Origin: an uncultured Croceitalea sp.
GTDB lineage: Bacteria > Bacteroidota > Bacteroidia > Flavobacteriales > Flavobacteriaceae
DNA length: 64,000 nt
Assembly (NCBI GenBank): GCA_947499565.1
Contig: CANMOV010000007.1
Coordinates: forward strand, 1 to 64,000
Reading direction: 5' to 3'
Shown: in pieces, positions 55,627 to 63,278 of the stretch
How the letters are laid out: each line of letters starts with the position of its first letter
Position numbering within the stretch: position 1 is the stretch's first letter
Program-made: the position numbers and the translations under genes
The notes under the pieces: generated by a model
Database searches by the model: none
What the model was told of the DNA's origin: nothing
Seen by the model: only the letters and a program-made list of their open reading frames with translations

Positions 55627-57024
55627 CTAGATAGTTTCAGCAATTTCTAGTGCTTTGTTCAAAGCGCCAAGTTTATTATAGGTTTCCTGTAATTCATCTT
55701 CAGCATTTGAAGCCGCCACTAATCCTGCACCAGCTTGAAAATGAAGTTCATGGTTTTTGCTAAGGAATGTTCTAATCATAATGGCATGGTTAAAGTTTCC
55801 ATTAAAATCCATAAAACCAATTGCTCCACCATAATAACCTCTACTGGTTTTTTCATACTTTTCTATAAGCTGCATGGCCATATGTTTGGGAGCGCCGCTT
55901 AAGGTGCCCGCGGGAAATGTATCTGCTACAATTTTTAGTGTAGAAATATCTGACTTTTTCATCCCGGTAACTTTAGAAACTAAATGAATTACATGCGAAA
56001 AATACTGTACCTCACGATAGGTTTCTACATTCACAAGATTCCCATTTCTACTTAGGTCGTTTCGAGCTAAGTCCACTAACATTACATGTTCACTATTTTC
56101 TTTATCGTCCTGAGCTAATTGCTTTGCGAGTTCTGCATCCTTTTCATCATTGCCAGTACGTTTGTATGTTCCTGCAATAGGGTGAATTTCTGCTTTCCCA
56201 TCTTTTACAATCAATTGTGCTTCTGGAGAGCTACCAAAAATTTTGAAATCTCCATAGTCAAAAAAGAAAAGATATGGTGAGGGGTTTATAGAGCGTAATG
56301 CACGATACACGTTAAACTCATCACCTTTAAATCCTTGCGAAAACCTGCGAGACAGTACCAATTGAAAAACATCTCCACGTTGACAATGCTTTTTAGCTAA
56401 TGCTACATGATTTTTGAAAGCTTCATCTTCTAAATTAGTTTTTACTTCCCCGTCTTTAGAAAAATTATAGGAGGCAAAACTTCTTACTTTAAGTACTTGC
56501 TCTAACTGCGGAATATTGTTTTCAGTTTCAAAACAATGCGCAAAAAGATAGGCTTCGTTTTTAAAGTGATTAATTGCTATGATGTTTTGATAAACGGCAT
56601 AATAGATATCAGGAATTGCAACTGAATTATTTTTTTTTGAAATTTCAACATCCTCAAAATAGCGAACAGCATCATAGGCCATAAAGCCGAAAAGACCGTT
56701 TGTTATAAATTTAAAATTTTGATTGTCTACTTCAAATTTCTTGCTAAATGCGTCGATTTCTTGAGTAACTTCAATAGAATCAGTAATTCTAATCTCTTCC
56801 TTTAAACTATCCGGAAATTCTTTTACAATAACTTCATTTTCAACTTTAATAGAAGCTATAGGGTTGCAACAGATGTAAGAAAAGCTATTGTCATTGGCAT
56901 GATAATCACTACTCTCCAAAAGAATACTATTAGGGAATTTGTCCCTAATTTTTAAATAAACACTAACAGGGGTAATCGTATCCGCAAGTATTTTTTTATG
57001 ATATGTTTTTAGTTTGTAAGACAT
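55627..57024 (-). CDS. trpE: Anthranilate synthase component I
   Basis: TrpE makes anthranilate from chorismate with ammonia from TrpG. The 465-residue protein has the Trp feedback motif LLESS (35-39), so it is probably inhibited by tryptophan. It has catalytic-domain motifs such as RRFSQGF, AGTYKRTG, LVDLARNDLSR, FPAGTLSGAPKHMAM and GAIGFMD. I start at ATG 57024 rather than the GTG at 57036, because the family starts near MSYKLKTYHK. A leader peptide and terminator lie just upstream and should control it. Confidence 0.96.
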   Translation of the reverse strand: MSYKLKTYHKKILADTITPVSVYLKIRDKFPNSILLESSDYHANDNSFSYICCNPIASIKVENEVIVKEFPDSLKEEIRITDSIEVTQEIDAFSKKFEVDNQNFKFITNGLFGFMAYDAVRYFEDVEISKKNNSVAIPDIYYAVYQNIIAINHFKNEAYLFAHCFETENNIPQLEQVLKVRSFASYNFSKDGEVKTNLEDEAFKNHVALAKKHCQRGDVFQLVLSRRFSQGFKGDEFNVYRALRSINPSPYLFFFDYGDFKIFGSSPEAQLIVKDGKAEIHPIAGTYKRTGNDEKDAELAKQLAQDDKENSEHVMLVDLARNDLSRNGNLVNVETYREVQYFSHVIHLVSKVTGMKKSDISTLKIVADTFPAGTLSGAPKHMAMQLIEKYEKTSRGYYGGAIGFMDFNGNFNHAIMIRTFLSKNHELHFQAGAGLVAASNAEDELQETYNKLGALNKALEIAETI

Positions 57025-57045
57025 AATTAGTAACACTATAAATTG

Positions 57046-57075
57046 AAAAAGGCTTGTCGTGATGACAAGCCTTTA
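57046..57075 (-). terminator. Attenuator terminator of trp operon
   Basis: On the minus strand GGCTTGTC-like arms pair exactly (57071-57064 with 57058-57051), flanked by AAA on one side and five T on the other, about 22 bases before the trpE ATG. A strong intrinsic terminator in the leader of a biosynthetic operon is the mark of attenuation. Confidence 0.85.
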
Positions 57076-57098
57076 TATATTATTCAATAGGGACTAGT

Positions 57099-57152
57099 TC
57101 ACGAATGTTGTCGTAAATTATTCCACCACCAAGTTTTGTTTATTATTTTCAT
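57099..57152 (-). CDS. trpL: trp leader peptide
   Basis: The 17-codon frame encodes MKIINKTWWWNNLRQHS and ends in TGA. It has three successive UGG Trp codons at residues 8-10. Its ATG lies 5 bases after a consensus -7 element, so the mRNA is almost leaderless. An intrinsic terminator starts about 24 bases after the stop. The bases ACGACAA just after the Trp codons repeat the 3' arm of the terminator, so they could compete for its 5' arm when the ribosome stalls at UGG. This matches the logic of E. coli trp attenuation, though the pairing is only five strong base pairs and needs testing. Confidence 0.9.
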   Translation of the reverse strand: MKIINKTWWWNNLRQHS

Positions 57153-57157
57153 TGGTT

Positions 57158-57187
57158 CAAATATAGAGAATGCATTTTAACTATCAA
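57158..57187 (-). promoter_or_regulatory. Promoter of the trp operon
   Basis: TTG (57187-57185), a 19-base spacer and TATATTTG (57165-57158) match the Bacteroidota consensus exactly, giving a start near 57150-57153, at the leader peptide ATG. Confidence 0.85.
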
Positions 57188-57202
57188 ACAAAGATGTGTT
57201 AT

Positions 57203-57237
57203 AAAAAAACATCCTACCGTAAAAGCAGGATGTTTTC
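57203..57237 (-). terminator. Terminator after the yceI gene
   Basis: AACATCCT (57209-57216) pairs with AGGATGTT (57227-57234) with a T-rich run on the minus strand. It follows the yceI stop by about 24 bases and separates that operon from the trp promoter. Confidence 0.85.
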
Positions 57238-57260
57238 ATTTCCTTTTTCAAATAGCTTGG

Positions 57261-57833
57261 TTAAAATTCTAAATCCACAACCAAATCAAATTCATCATAG
57301 ATTAGCTTATCTTTTGCTGTTCCAATGATTCCTGAGCCATACTCAACCTTGTAATTTGTTCTATCCACCTTTAATGTAGCTGTTGCTTTACTGCCATAAA
57401 CAGAAACGTCAAAAGTCACTGGTTTAGTAATACCCTTAATAGTCAAGTCTCCAGTTACTTTATAAGAATTTTTTCCAGAGGCGGTAACTTCTGTAAAAAC
57501 TAATGCAGAAGTTGGGTTAGAGGCTGTCGCAAAGAAATCGTCTGAGTTTAAATGACCGTCTAATTTTCCTTTATATTCCCCTTCTAAATCGGTTGTATTT
57601 ATAGTTGTCATATCAACTACAAATTCACCTCCAGTTAATTTATCTCCATCAAATTCTAATGCGCCAGATTTAAGGGCAATGGTACCTGTATGAGAACCAG
57701 TTACTTTGTATGCTTTCCAAGTTACGGTACTAGCATCTGTTTTTACTTCTTTTTTCTCGCCATCAATTGGGTCCGCAGATACTGTTGCACCAATTACTAA
57801 GGCTAGGGCTAAACTTAAAATGTTCTTTTTCAT
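57261..57833 (-). CDS. YceI-family periplasmic protein
   Basis: This 190-residue protein has a signal peptide (1-20) and a YceI/lipocalin-like beta barrel that binds polyisoprenoid or other hydrophobic molecules in homologues: VTWKAYKVTGSHTGTIALK, GEFVVDMTTI and VTGDLTIKGITKPVTF. The ligand is not known. It is the last gene of the marR-nitroreductase-yceI operon. Confidence 0.9.
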   Translation of the reverse strand: MKKNILSLALALVIGATVSADPIDGEKKEVKTDASTVTWKAYKVTGSHTGTIALKSGALEFDGDKLTGGEFVVDMTTINTTDLEGEYKGKLDGHLNSDDFFATASNPTSALVFTEVTASGKNSYKVTGDLTIKGITKPVTFDVSVYGSKATATLKVDRTNYKVEYGSGIIGTAKDKLIYDEFDLVVDLEF

Positions 57834-57872
57834 GATTTTTAAATTAATTTTTGTTGAAATTTATTTTAGGGT

Positions 57873-58520
57873 TTATATATATGTAAAAAAATCTTCCTTT
57901 GATTTACGAACTTTTGCATAATGTTGAGTCTCGTCTTCTTCAGATCTATACCCTATAGGTAGTACAACGGCAGCAGACAATCCTTTTTCCCTAAGCCCAA
58001 GGATTTCATCATACTTTTCTGCGTCAAAACCTTCCATAGGACAAGTATCTATTTTTAATTCAGCTGCAGCTTGCATTAAGTTACCAAGGGCAATATAGGC
58101 TTGTTTTGAAGTCCAAATTGCTTTATGCTCTGCTGGTAAGTCTATCAATTTTGATTTCATAAAATCACCATACTGTTGTAATCCATCCAATGGGATGTTT
58201 CGAGTTTCGGCTACATTTGAAATATAATCGTCAACTAATTCGGAACCAAAATCAATTTGATTAGCCAAAACAATCAAATGAGATGCATCGGTTATTTGAG
58301 ATTGCCCCCATGACACTGGTTTTAGGTTTTCTCTTATTTCTTTATTGGATATCACCAAAACCTTATAGGGTTGAAGACCGTATGAAGATGCACTCAATCG
58401 TACCGATTCCATTAATAACTTAAAGTCTTCTTCAGATACCTTTTTGGTGCTATCAAATTTTTTAGTTGCGTATCGCCAAGTTCTGTTTTGTAATATACTT
58501 TTTTCTAGGATGCTGTTCAT
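57873..58520 (-). CDS. NAD(P)H-dependent nitroreductase
   Basis: This 215-residue flavoprotein of the nitroreductase family (NfsB-like) has RTWRYATKKFDSTKKVSEEDF near the start, SSYGLQPYKV (FMN site), GNLMQAAAELKIDTCPMEGF and LPIGYRSEED at the end. It reduces quinones or nitroaromatics with NAD(P)H. It starts one base after the marR stop, so the regulator probably controls it. Confidence 0.92.
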   Translation of the reverse strand: MNSILEKSILQNRTWRYATKKFDSTKKVSEEDFKLLMESVRLSASSYGLQPYKVLVISNKEIRENLKPVSWGQSQITDASHLIVLANQIDFGSELVDDYISNVAETRNIPLDGLQQYGDFMKSKLIDLPAEHKAIWTSKQAYIALGNLMQAAAELKIDTCPMEGFDAEKYDEILGLREKGLSAAVVLPIGYRSEEDETQHYAKVRKSKEDFFTYI

Positions 58521-58521
58521 T

Positions 58522-58968
58522 TTAAAATTTATCTAATAAATTATTTAATTCTTCTAAATCTTGATGTGAGAACCCTGCTAAAACCTCCACTTCGGCCAAT
58601 TCTACAGCCTTATCCATTTCTAGCAATGATTCTTCTCCATTTGCAGTAATACAAATTTCTATTTTACGCCTGTTAGTTGGGCAAATTTTTCTGTCCACAA
58701 AACCTTTGAGCAAAAGTTTGTCTACCAGCCTAGTAGTGTTACTCATTTTAGTAACCATACGTTCATTTAAAGTAGACAAGTTAGCTGGAGAACCATTTTG
58801 TCCTCTTAAAATCCGTAATACATTAAACTGCTGCAACGAAACATCAAAAGGTTTTAATGCATTTGTCATTGCTTCATTAAGCCTAGAATTAACTAGTGAT
58901 AAATGAATTATCGTTCTAGTTTCAATAGACATTTCCTTATTTGTCTTTATAATTTCTTCTACATTCAT
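58522..58968 (-). CDS. MarR family transcriptional regulator
   Basis: This 148-residue protein has a winged helix (about 35-110): LQQFNVLRILRGQ, STLNERMVTKMSNTTRLVDKLL as recognition helix region, and RRKIEICITANGEES as wing. MarR proteins release DNA on binding small phenolic or oxidant ligands. I start at ATG 58968, since the longer frame (59031) crosses the promoter. A palindrome in the promoter is a plausible self-regulatory operator. Confidence 0.9.
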   Translation of the reverse strand: MNVEEIIKTNKEMSIETRTIIHLSLVNSRLNEAMTNALKPFDVSLQQFNVLRILRGQNGSPANLSTLNERMVTKMSNTTRLVDKLLLKGFVDRKICPTNRRKIEICITANGEESLLEMDKAVELAEVEVLAGFSHQDLEELNNLLDKF

Positions 58969-58981
58969 GTTATTACAACAA

Positions 58982-58993
58982 TTGTATATACAA
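58982..58993. promoter_or_regulatory. Palindromic operator candidate in the marR promoter
   Basis: TTGTATATACAA is a perfect 12-base palindrome that overlaps the end of the -7 element and the likely transcription start, 13 bases before the marR ATG. Its position would block polymerase, as expected for a MarR autorepressor site. Confidence 0.5.
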
Positions 58994-59022
58994 ATATAAT
59001 TACATTTTGAAGAATACTCCAA
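58991..59022 (-). promoter_or_regulatory. Promoter of marR-nitroreductase-yceI operon
   Basis: TTG (59022-59020), a 21-base spacer and TATATTTG (58998-58991) fit the consensus, with a short leader to the ATG at 58968. Confidence 0.65.
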
Positions 59023-59102
59023 ACTTCGCAAAGCTAATTTTATGTTAAACGTTTAAGTGAAGGTCTCCCGAATGGTTAATTTTAAAATATAAATTTCATT
59101 TA

Positions 59103-59639
59103 ATGAAGCAGTTAACATTATTCTTTGTGTTACCTATTTTTTTGACGCAAAGTTGCAAGTTTGAAGAGAAAAAGACAGTTGTTCAAGAAGAATCTAAACA
59201 AACCGAGGAATCTAATATTGATTTTCCTATTTATGATTTTGATGGTTTGGAGCCATTTTTGAATAAAGAAGATGATAAAACCTATATCGTAAATTTTTGG
59301 GCCACTTGGTGTAAACCTTGTATTGAAGAACTTCCTGATTTTGAAAGGACTTTTGCAGAACAAAAGGATAATAATGTTGAAATGCTTTTAGTGAGTTTAG
59401 ATATGCCATCCATGTGGGAGAAAAGATTAGTTCCTTTTGTAAAAGAAAAGGGGTTAAAAGGGGAGGTAGTTATTTTGGATGATCCAAAGATGAATGAATG
59501 GATACCAAAGATAGCTGCAAACTGGGAAGGTGGAATCCCAGCTACCATAATATATAATAAAGATAAGCGGACCTTTTATCCTCATGGTTTTACTTATGAG
59601 GAATTGAATACTGAACTAGATAAATTTTTAAGTGAATAG
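59103..59639 (+). CDS. TlpA-like thioredoxin lipoprotein
   Basis: This 178-residue protein has a lipoprotein signal (Cys18 in LTQSC) and a thioredoxin fold with the active site WCKPC (about 69-73) inside VNFWATWCKPC. It is a periplasmic thiol-disulphide reductase of TlpA/ResA type. The redoxin gene follows after 2 bases, so the two are a likely operon. Confidence 0.9.
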   Translation: MKQLTLFFVLPIFLTQSCKFEEKKTVVQEESKQTEESNIDFPIYDFDGLEPFLNKEDDKTYIVNFWATWCKPCIEELPDFERTFAEQKDNNVEMLLVSLDMPSMWEKRLVPFVKEKGLKGEVVILDDPKMNEWIPKIAANWEGGIPATIIYNKDKRTFYPHGFTYEELNTELDKFLSE

Positions 59640-59641
59640 AA

Positions 59642-60256
59642 ATGAAAACATTTAAGACAATAGGATTACTTGCTTTAGTTGTTATTATAATGTCATTCGT
59701 TAAGAATGATAAACTTGCATCAGGTTATGATATTGGGGATTTAGCTACTGATTTCTCATTGAAAAATGTAGATGGCGAAATGGTCTCTCTTTCGAACTAC
59801 GCTGATTCAAAGGGCTTTTTAGTAATTTTTACCTGTAATACTTGCCCTTATGCGGTTGCTTATGAGGATAGAATACTAGCATTGGATAAAAAGTATAAGG
59901 AAAAAGGAGTTCCTGTGATTGCTATTAATCCAAACAATCCTGCGGTAAAACCTGGCGATAGTTTTGATAAAATGAAGATTAGGGCAAAAGAAAAAGGATT
60001 TACTTTTCCATACGTATTAGACGAAGGTCAAAAAATTTACCCTCAGTATGGTGCCAGTAAAACACCACACGTTTACCTTTTAGAAAAAACTCAAAAGGGT
60101 AATGTGGTAAAATACATTGGAGCAATTGATGATAACTACCAAGATGCACGTAAAGTTGAAGATAAATATGTAGAGAATGCTGTTGATGCAATGTTGGCTG
60201 GCAAGAAAATTGAGGTAACAAAAACGTGGGCGATAGGATGCTCTATAAAAGTATAA
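59642..60256 (+). CDS. Redoxin-like thioredoxin-fold protein
   Basis: This 204-residue protein has a signal peptide-like start (about 1-18) and a redoxin domain in which TCNTCPYA replaces the usual active site, giving CxxC. KVPVIAINPNNP-like and GASKTPHVYLLE motifs are present. It is related to AhpC/TSA and ResA-type proteins; the electron partner is probably the adjacent TlpA-like protein. A terminator follows the gene. Confidence 0.85.
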   Translation: MKTFKTIGLLALVVIIMSFVKNDKLASGYDIGDLATDFSLKNVDGEMVSLSNYADSKGFLVIFTCNTCPYAVAYEDRILALDKKYKEKGVPVIAINPNNPAVKPGDSFDKMKIRAKEKGFTFPYVLDEGQKIYPQYGASKTPHVYLLEKTQKGNVVKYIGAIDDNYQDARKVEDKYVENAVDAMLAGKKIEVTKTWAIGCSIKV

Positions 60257-60276
60257 TAAGAAAAATAATTAGTTTT

Positions 60277-60310
60277 AAGTCCGGAGTTATGCTTCGGACT
60301 TTTATTTTTG
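60277..60310 (+). terminator. Terminator after the redoxin gene
   Basis: AGTCCGGAG (60278-60286) pairs with CTTCGGACT (60292-60300) with one wobble, then a T-run. The T-run also contains the promoter element of the next gene. Confidence 0.8.
60303..60310 (+). promoter_or_regulatory. -7 element of rhodanese gene
   Basis: TATTTTTG matches TAnnTTTG inside the T-run of the preceding terminator, 23 bases before the ATG. No TTG at -33, where the hairpin lies. Confidence 0.4.
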
Positions 60311-60333
60311 CAAAACTTAATTTAATTGAAAAA

Positions 60334-60642
60334 ATGGATTTAACACAAGAAGAGTGGGCAGAACAACTTAAGAATGATGAAAATGCTTTTTTGTTGGATG
60401 TTCGCACACCTGAAGAAGTTGAAGAAGGTTATATACCTAATTCTACTAATATCGATATTTATCTTGGACAGGAATTTTTAGATGAAGTAGAAAAGCTGGA
60501 TAAAGACAAAAACTTCTATGTGTATTGTCGTTCTGGGAACAGAAGTGGGCAAGCTTGTGCAATACTAAAAAGCGTAGGAATTGATAATGCCTACAATTTA
60601 GAAGGTGGTTTTATGAACTGGGAGGGCGAAGTTGCCGAGTAA
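60334..60642 (+). CDS. Rhodanese-like sulfurtransferase
   Basis: This 102-residue single-domain rhodanese has the active-site Cys in VYCRSGNRSGQA (CRSGNR loop), LLDVRTPEEVEEGYI and the C-terminal NLEGGFMNWEGEV. It moves sulfane sulphur; the acceptor is unknown. I start at ATG 60334; the longer frame (60226) crosses a terminator and overlaps the redoxin gene. Confidence 0.9.
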   Translation: MDLTQEEWAEQLKNDENAFLLDVRTPEEVEEGYIPNSTNIDIYLGQEFLDEVEKLDKDKNFYVYCRSGNRSGQACAILKSVGIDNAYNLEGGFMNWEGEVAE

Positions 60643-60662
60643 AACTTATTTACCTTTAAGGA

Positions 60663-61946
60663 ATGCGTGAAGATTTGCTCCATTTTATATGGAAGACCAA
60701 TAAACTACATTCCCAACAACTAGCAACCACCAAAAAAGAACAACTTGTAATTCGTAACACTGGACAATACAATCTAAATTCTGGTCCAGATTTCTTTAAT
60801 AGCAAGATTGAGATTGCTAATCAGTTATGGGCCGGTAATGTTGAAATACATTTAAAATCTTCGGATTGGTATGCTCATGGTCACGAAACTGATGATAATT
60901 ACGACAATGTAATTCTCCATGTGGTTTGGGAAGATGATATTGCTGTTTTTAGAAAAGATAAAACGGAAATACCTACCCTCGAGCTAAAAGATATAGTTCC
61001 AGAAAAACTTCTATTAGGTTATAAAAAACTGCTCCAAAACTCAAAGAAAAAATTCATTAACTGTGAACATGATTTAGAAACAATTGATGGTTTTTTAATA
61101 GACAATTGGTTGGAACGACTATATATAGAGCGTTTAGAGGAAAAATCAAGACTGATTTTTGAGTTGCTTAACACTTCCAATAATGATTGGGAAAAGCTGC
61201 TCTTTTCAATGTTACTTAAGAATTTTGGTTCAAAAGTTAATGGCAAAGCATTTTTGAGTCTTTCAGAATCCATAGATTTTTCAATTGTAAGAAAACTTCA
61301 AAATAATTATGTCTCCTTAGAGAGTGTGCTTTTTGGTATGTCTGGTTTATTGGAAAAAGAAGAATGCTATGATGTGTATCACAAGCAACTTAAAAAAGAA
61401 TATGCTTTTCAAAAAACTAAGTTTAAATTAAACGATTTAGGAGTAGAGAGGCCAGATTTTTTTGGATTACGCCCAAATAATTTTCCAACTATAAGGCTTT
61501 CACAGTTTGCAGTCTTATATGCTAAAAACAAGAATTTATTTGGCAAGTTAATAGCATATTCGGAAGCTAAAGATTATTATGATTTATTTGATATAACAGC
61601 AGGCGACTATTGGAAAAACCACTTTACGTTTGGCAAAGAATCAAAGTCATCCAGTAAAAGGCTAACAAAGAATACTATAGATTTGATTCTTATAAATACC
61701 ATTGTTCCTCTAAAGTTCTCATATGCTAAAAGTCTGGGTAAAGATATAAGCGGAGATTTAATAAGCTTGATGAGGAATTTAGGTGCTGAAAAAAATAGTA
61801 TTATAAAGGGGTTTGATGAAATTGGAAGGAAAACCAAAAGTGCTTTTTCAAGTCAGGCAAAATTGCAACTTTATAACAACTATTGTAGCACAAACCAGTG
61901 CCTCAAATGTGCGGTGGGAAGTTTTCTTTTAAGGGGAAATCACTAA
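60663..61946 (+). CDS. DUF2851 family protein
   Basis: This 427-residue protein of the Bacteroidota family DUF2851 has the N-terminus MREDLLHFIWKTNKL, SGPDFFNSKI, GNVEIHLKSSDWYAHGH and VILHVVWE. It shows no transmembrane helix and no recognised catalytic motif. The C-terminus has CSTNQCLKCAVG, a small Cys cluster that could bind metal. The function is unknown. The PspC gene begins just after its stop. Confidence 0.85.
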   Translation: MREDLLHFIWKTNKLHSQQLATTKKEQLVIRNTGQYNLNSGPDFFNSKIEIANQLWAGNVEIHLKSSDWYAHGHETDDNYDNVILHVVWEDDIAVFRKDKTEIPTLELKDIVPEKLLLGYKKLLQNSKKKFINCEHDLETIDGFLIDNWLERLYIERLEEKSRLIFELLNTSNNDWEKLLFSMLLKNFGSKVNGKAFLSLSESIDFSIVRKLQNNYVSLESVLFGMSGLLEKEECYDVYHKQLKKEYAFQKTKFKLNDLGVERPDFFGLRPNNFPTIRLSQFAVLYAKNKNLFGKLIAYSEAKDYYDLFDITAGDYWKNHFTFGKESKSSSKRLTKNTIDLILINTIVPLKFSYAKSLGKDISGDLISLMRNLGAEKNSIIKGFDEIGRKTKSAFSSQAKLQLYNNYCSTNQCLKCAVGSFLLRGNH

Positions 61947-61951
61947 ATTTG

Positions 61952-62182
61952 ATGATGCGTTGGATTTATGATTTACTCTACTATTTTCAGAAAAGAGGGT
62001 TTGAAGTTTGCCGTCGTATAGCCGAACGATGGGGTATAAGAGCAAGAGTAGTGCGTACTACCTTTATATATTTAACCTTTGCGACCTTAGGTTTTGGCTT
62101 CGCGCTATATCTTTTTATAGCTTTTTGGTTAAAAATAAAAGATTTGGTCTACACCAAACGCACTTCAGTTTTTGACTTATAA
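61952..62182 (+). CDS. PspC domain protein
   Basis: This 76-residue protein has a PspC domain: an N-terminal amphipathic part (FQKRGFEVCRRIAERWGIRARVVR) and one transmembrane helix (about 41-65). PspC proteins respond to membrane stress; no pspA is nearby. I start at ATG 61952 (the next ATG at 61955 is also possible); the longer frame from 61898 overlaps DUF2851. It is 2 bases from the K+ channel gene and probably cotranscribed. Confidence 0.85.
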   Translation: MMRWIYDLLYYFQKRGFEVCRRIAERWGIRARVVRTTFIYLTFATLGFGFALYLFIAFWLKIKDLVYTKRTSVFDL

Positions 62183-62184
62183 GC

Positions 62185-63192
62185 ATGATTAAACTTTTTA
62201 AATCACGGATAGCTTGGGCATTAATTTTAATGACCTCAATACTATTTTTAGGTGTTTTTGGATACCATTACTTTTATGGCTTTACTTGGGTTAATGCCTT
62301 CTATATGACAGTAATTACTGTTACTACAGTTGGTTTTTCAGAAGTAAGACCTTTAGATGCCGATGCTAAAATTTTTACTGTATTTTTAATCGTATCGAGC
62401 GTTTTTATTTTTGGTTTCGCTATTTCGGTGATAACAGAATATATTTTAAGTAGAAACTCATTACAACTTTTAAAGAAAAAGCGTGTGAAAAATAAAATAA
62501 ACCGTCTATCCAATCATGTTATTGTTTGTGGTTATGGGCGAAATGGTAGACAGGCTGCAGAAAAGCTTAGAGCTTACAATAAGCCTTTTGTAATTATAGA
62601 AAAGGATAAAGGAATTATAGAAGCAAATGAAGATGAAGTGCTTTTTGTAGAAGGTGATGTTAATGAAGATGAGGTTTTATTAGAAGCAGGGATTGATAGG
62701 GCACAGTTTTTAGTTACAGCATTACCTGATGATGCGATAAATCTTTTTGTTGTTCTTTCTGCACGTCAAATGAATGAAGATTTATTTATAATAAGCAGGG
62801 CTTCTCAAGTTACTTCAATCAAAAAACTAGAATTTGCAGGTGCTAACAAAGTCATTATGCCAGATAAAATTGGCGGAGACCATATGGCGTCTTTGGTTGT
62901 AATGCCAGATTTAATAACCTTTATGGATAAACTCTCGATAGAAGGGGAACACACTACAAACCTAGAAGAAGTTGAAATTGAGGATTTTCAGGATCAATTG
63001 GATTGTAAATCCATAAAAGATTTGGACTTAAGGCGAAAAACTGGATGTACGATAATCGGATATATCACTCCTGATGGGCGCTACATAATTAATCCCGAGG
63101 CTGATTTGGAGCTCGAACCTAAAGGCAAAGTAATTGTTCTAGGCAGACCGGAACAAATAAACAACCTCAATCAAATGTTCCGATTGGGATAG
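62185..63192 (+). CDS. Potassium channel with TrkA-N (RCK) domain
   Basis: This 335-residue protein has two transmembrane helices (about 9-30 and 63-88) around a pore loop whose filter reads TVGFSEV (48-54) instead of the canonical TVGYGD. A cytoplasmic RCK Rossmann domain (VIVCGYGRNGRQAA at about 111-124, then GDVNEDEVLLEAG) and a TrkA-C domain follow. It resembles Kch/MthK-type channels gated by ligands. The altered filter may change K+ selectivity. Confidence 0.9.
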   Translation: MIKLFKSRIAWALILMTSILFLGVFGYHYFYGFTWVNAFYMTVITVTTVGFSEVRPLDADAKIFTVFLIVSSVFIFGFAISVITEYILSRNSLQLLKKKRVKNKINRLSNHVIVCGYGRNGRQAAEKLRAYNKPFVIIEKDKGIIEANEDEVLFVEGDVNEDEVLLEAGIDRAQFLVTALPDDAINLFVVLSARQMNEDLFIISRASQVTSIKKLEFAGANKVIMPDKIGGDHMASLVVMPDLITFMDKLSIEGEHTTNLEEVEIEDFQDQLDCKSIKDLDLRRKTGCTIIGYITPDGRYIINPEADLELEPKGKVIVLGRPEQINNLNQMFRLG

Positions 63193-63212
63193 TTTAACAA
63201 CAGTTAAATTTG
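63184..63212 (+). promoter_or_regulatory. Promoter for the alanine/cation symporter gene
   Basis: TTG (63184-63186), an 18-base spacer and TAAATTTG (63205-63212) fit the consensus. It overlaps the 3' end of the channel gene, with a leader of about 60 bases. Confidence 0.55.
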
Positions 63213-63278
63213 ATTCCATTGATTTTTTTTAGGATATTGTCGCCTTTACATCAAATTAACATAACCAAAATATAAATT

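Noticed and set aside
57025-57036. Longer trpE start at GTG 57036
   Set aside because: It adds four residues not seen in the family, and the ATG at 57024 gives the normal TrpE start.
58969-59031. marR extended to 59031
   Set aside because: The extension runs through the operon promoter and operator candidate, and MarR proteins align from MNVEEII onward.
60226-60333. Rhodanese extended to 60226
   Set aside because: The extension overlaps the redoxin gene and crosses a terminator hairpin and a promoter element.
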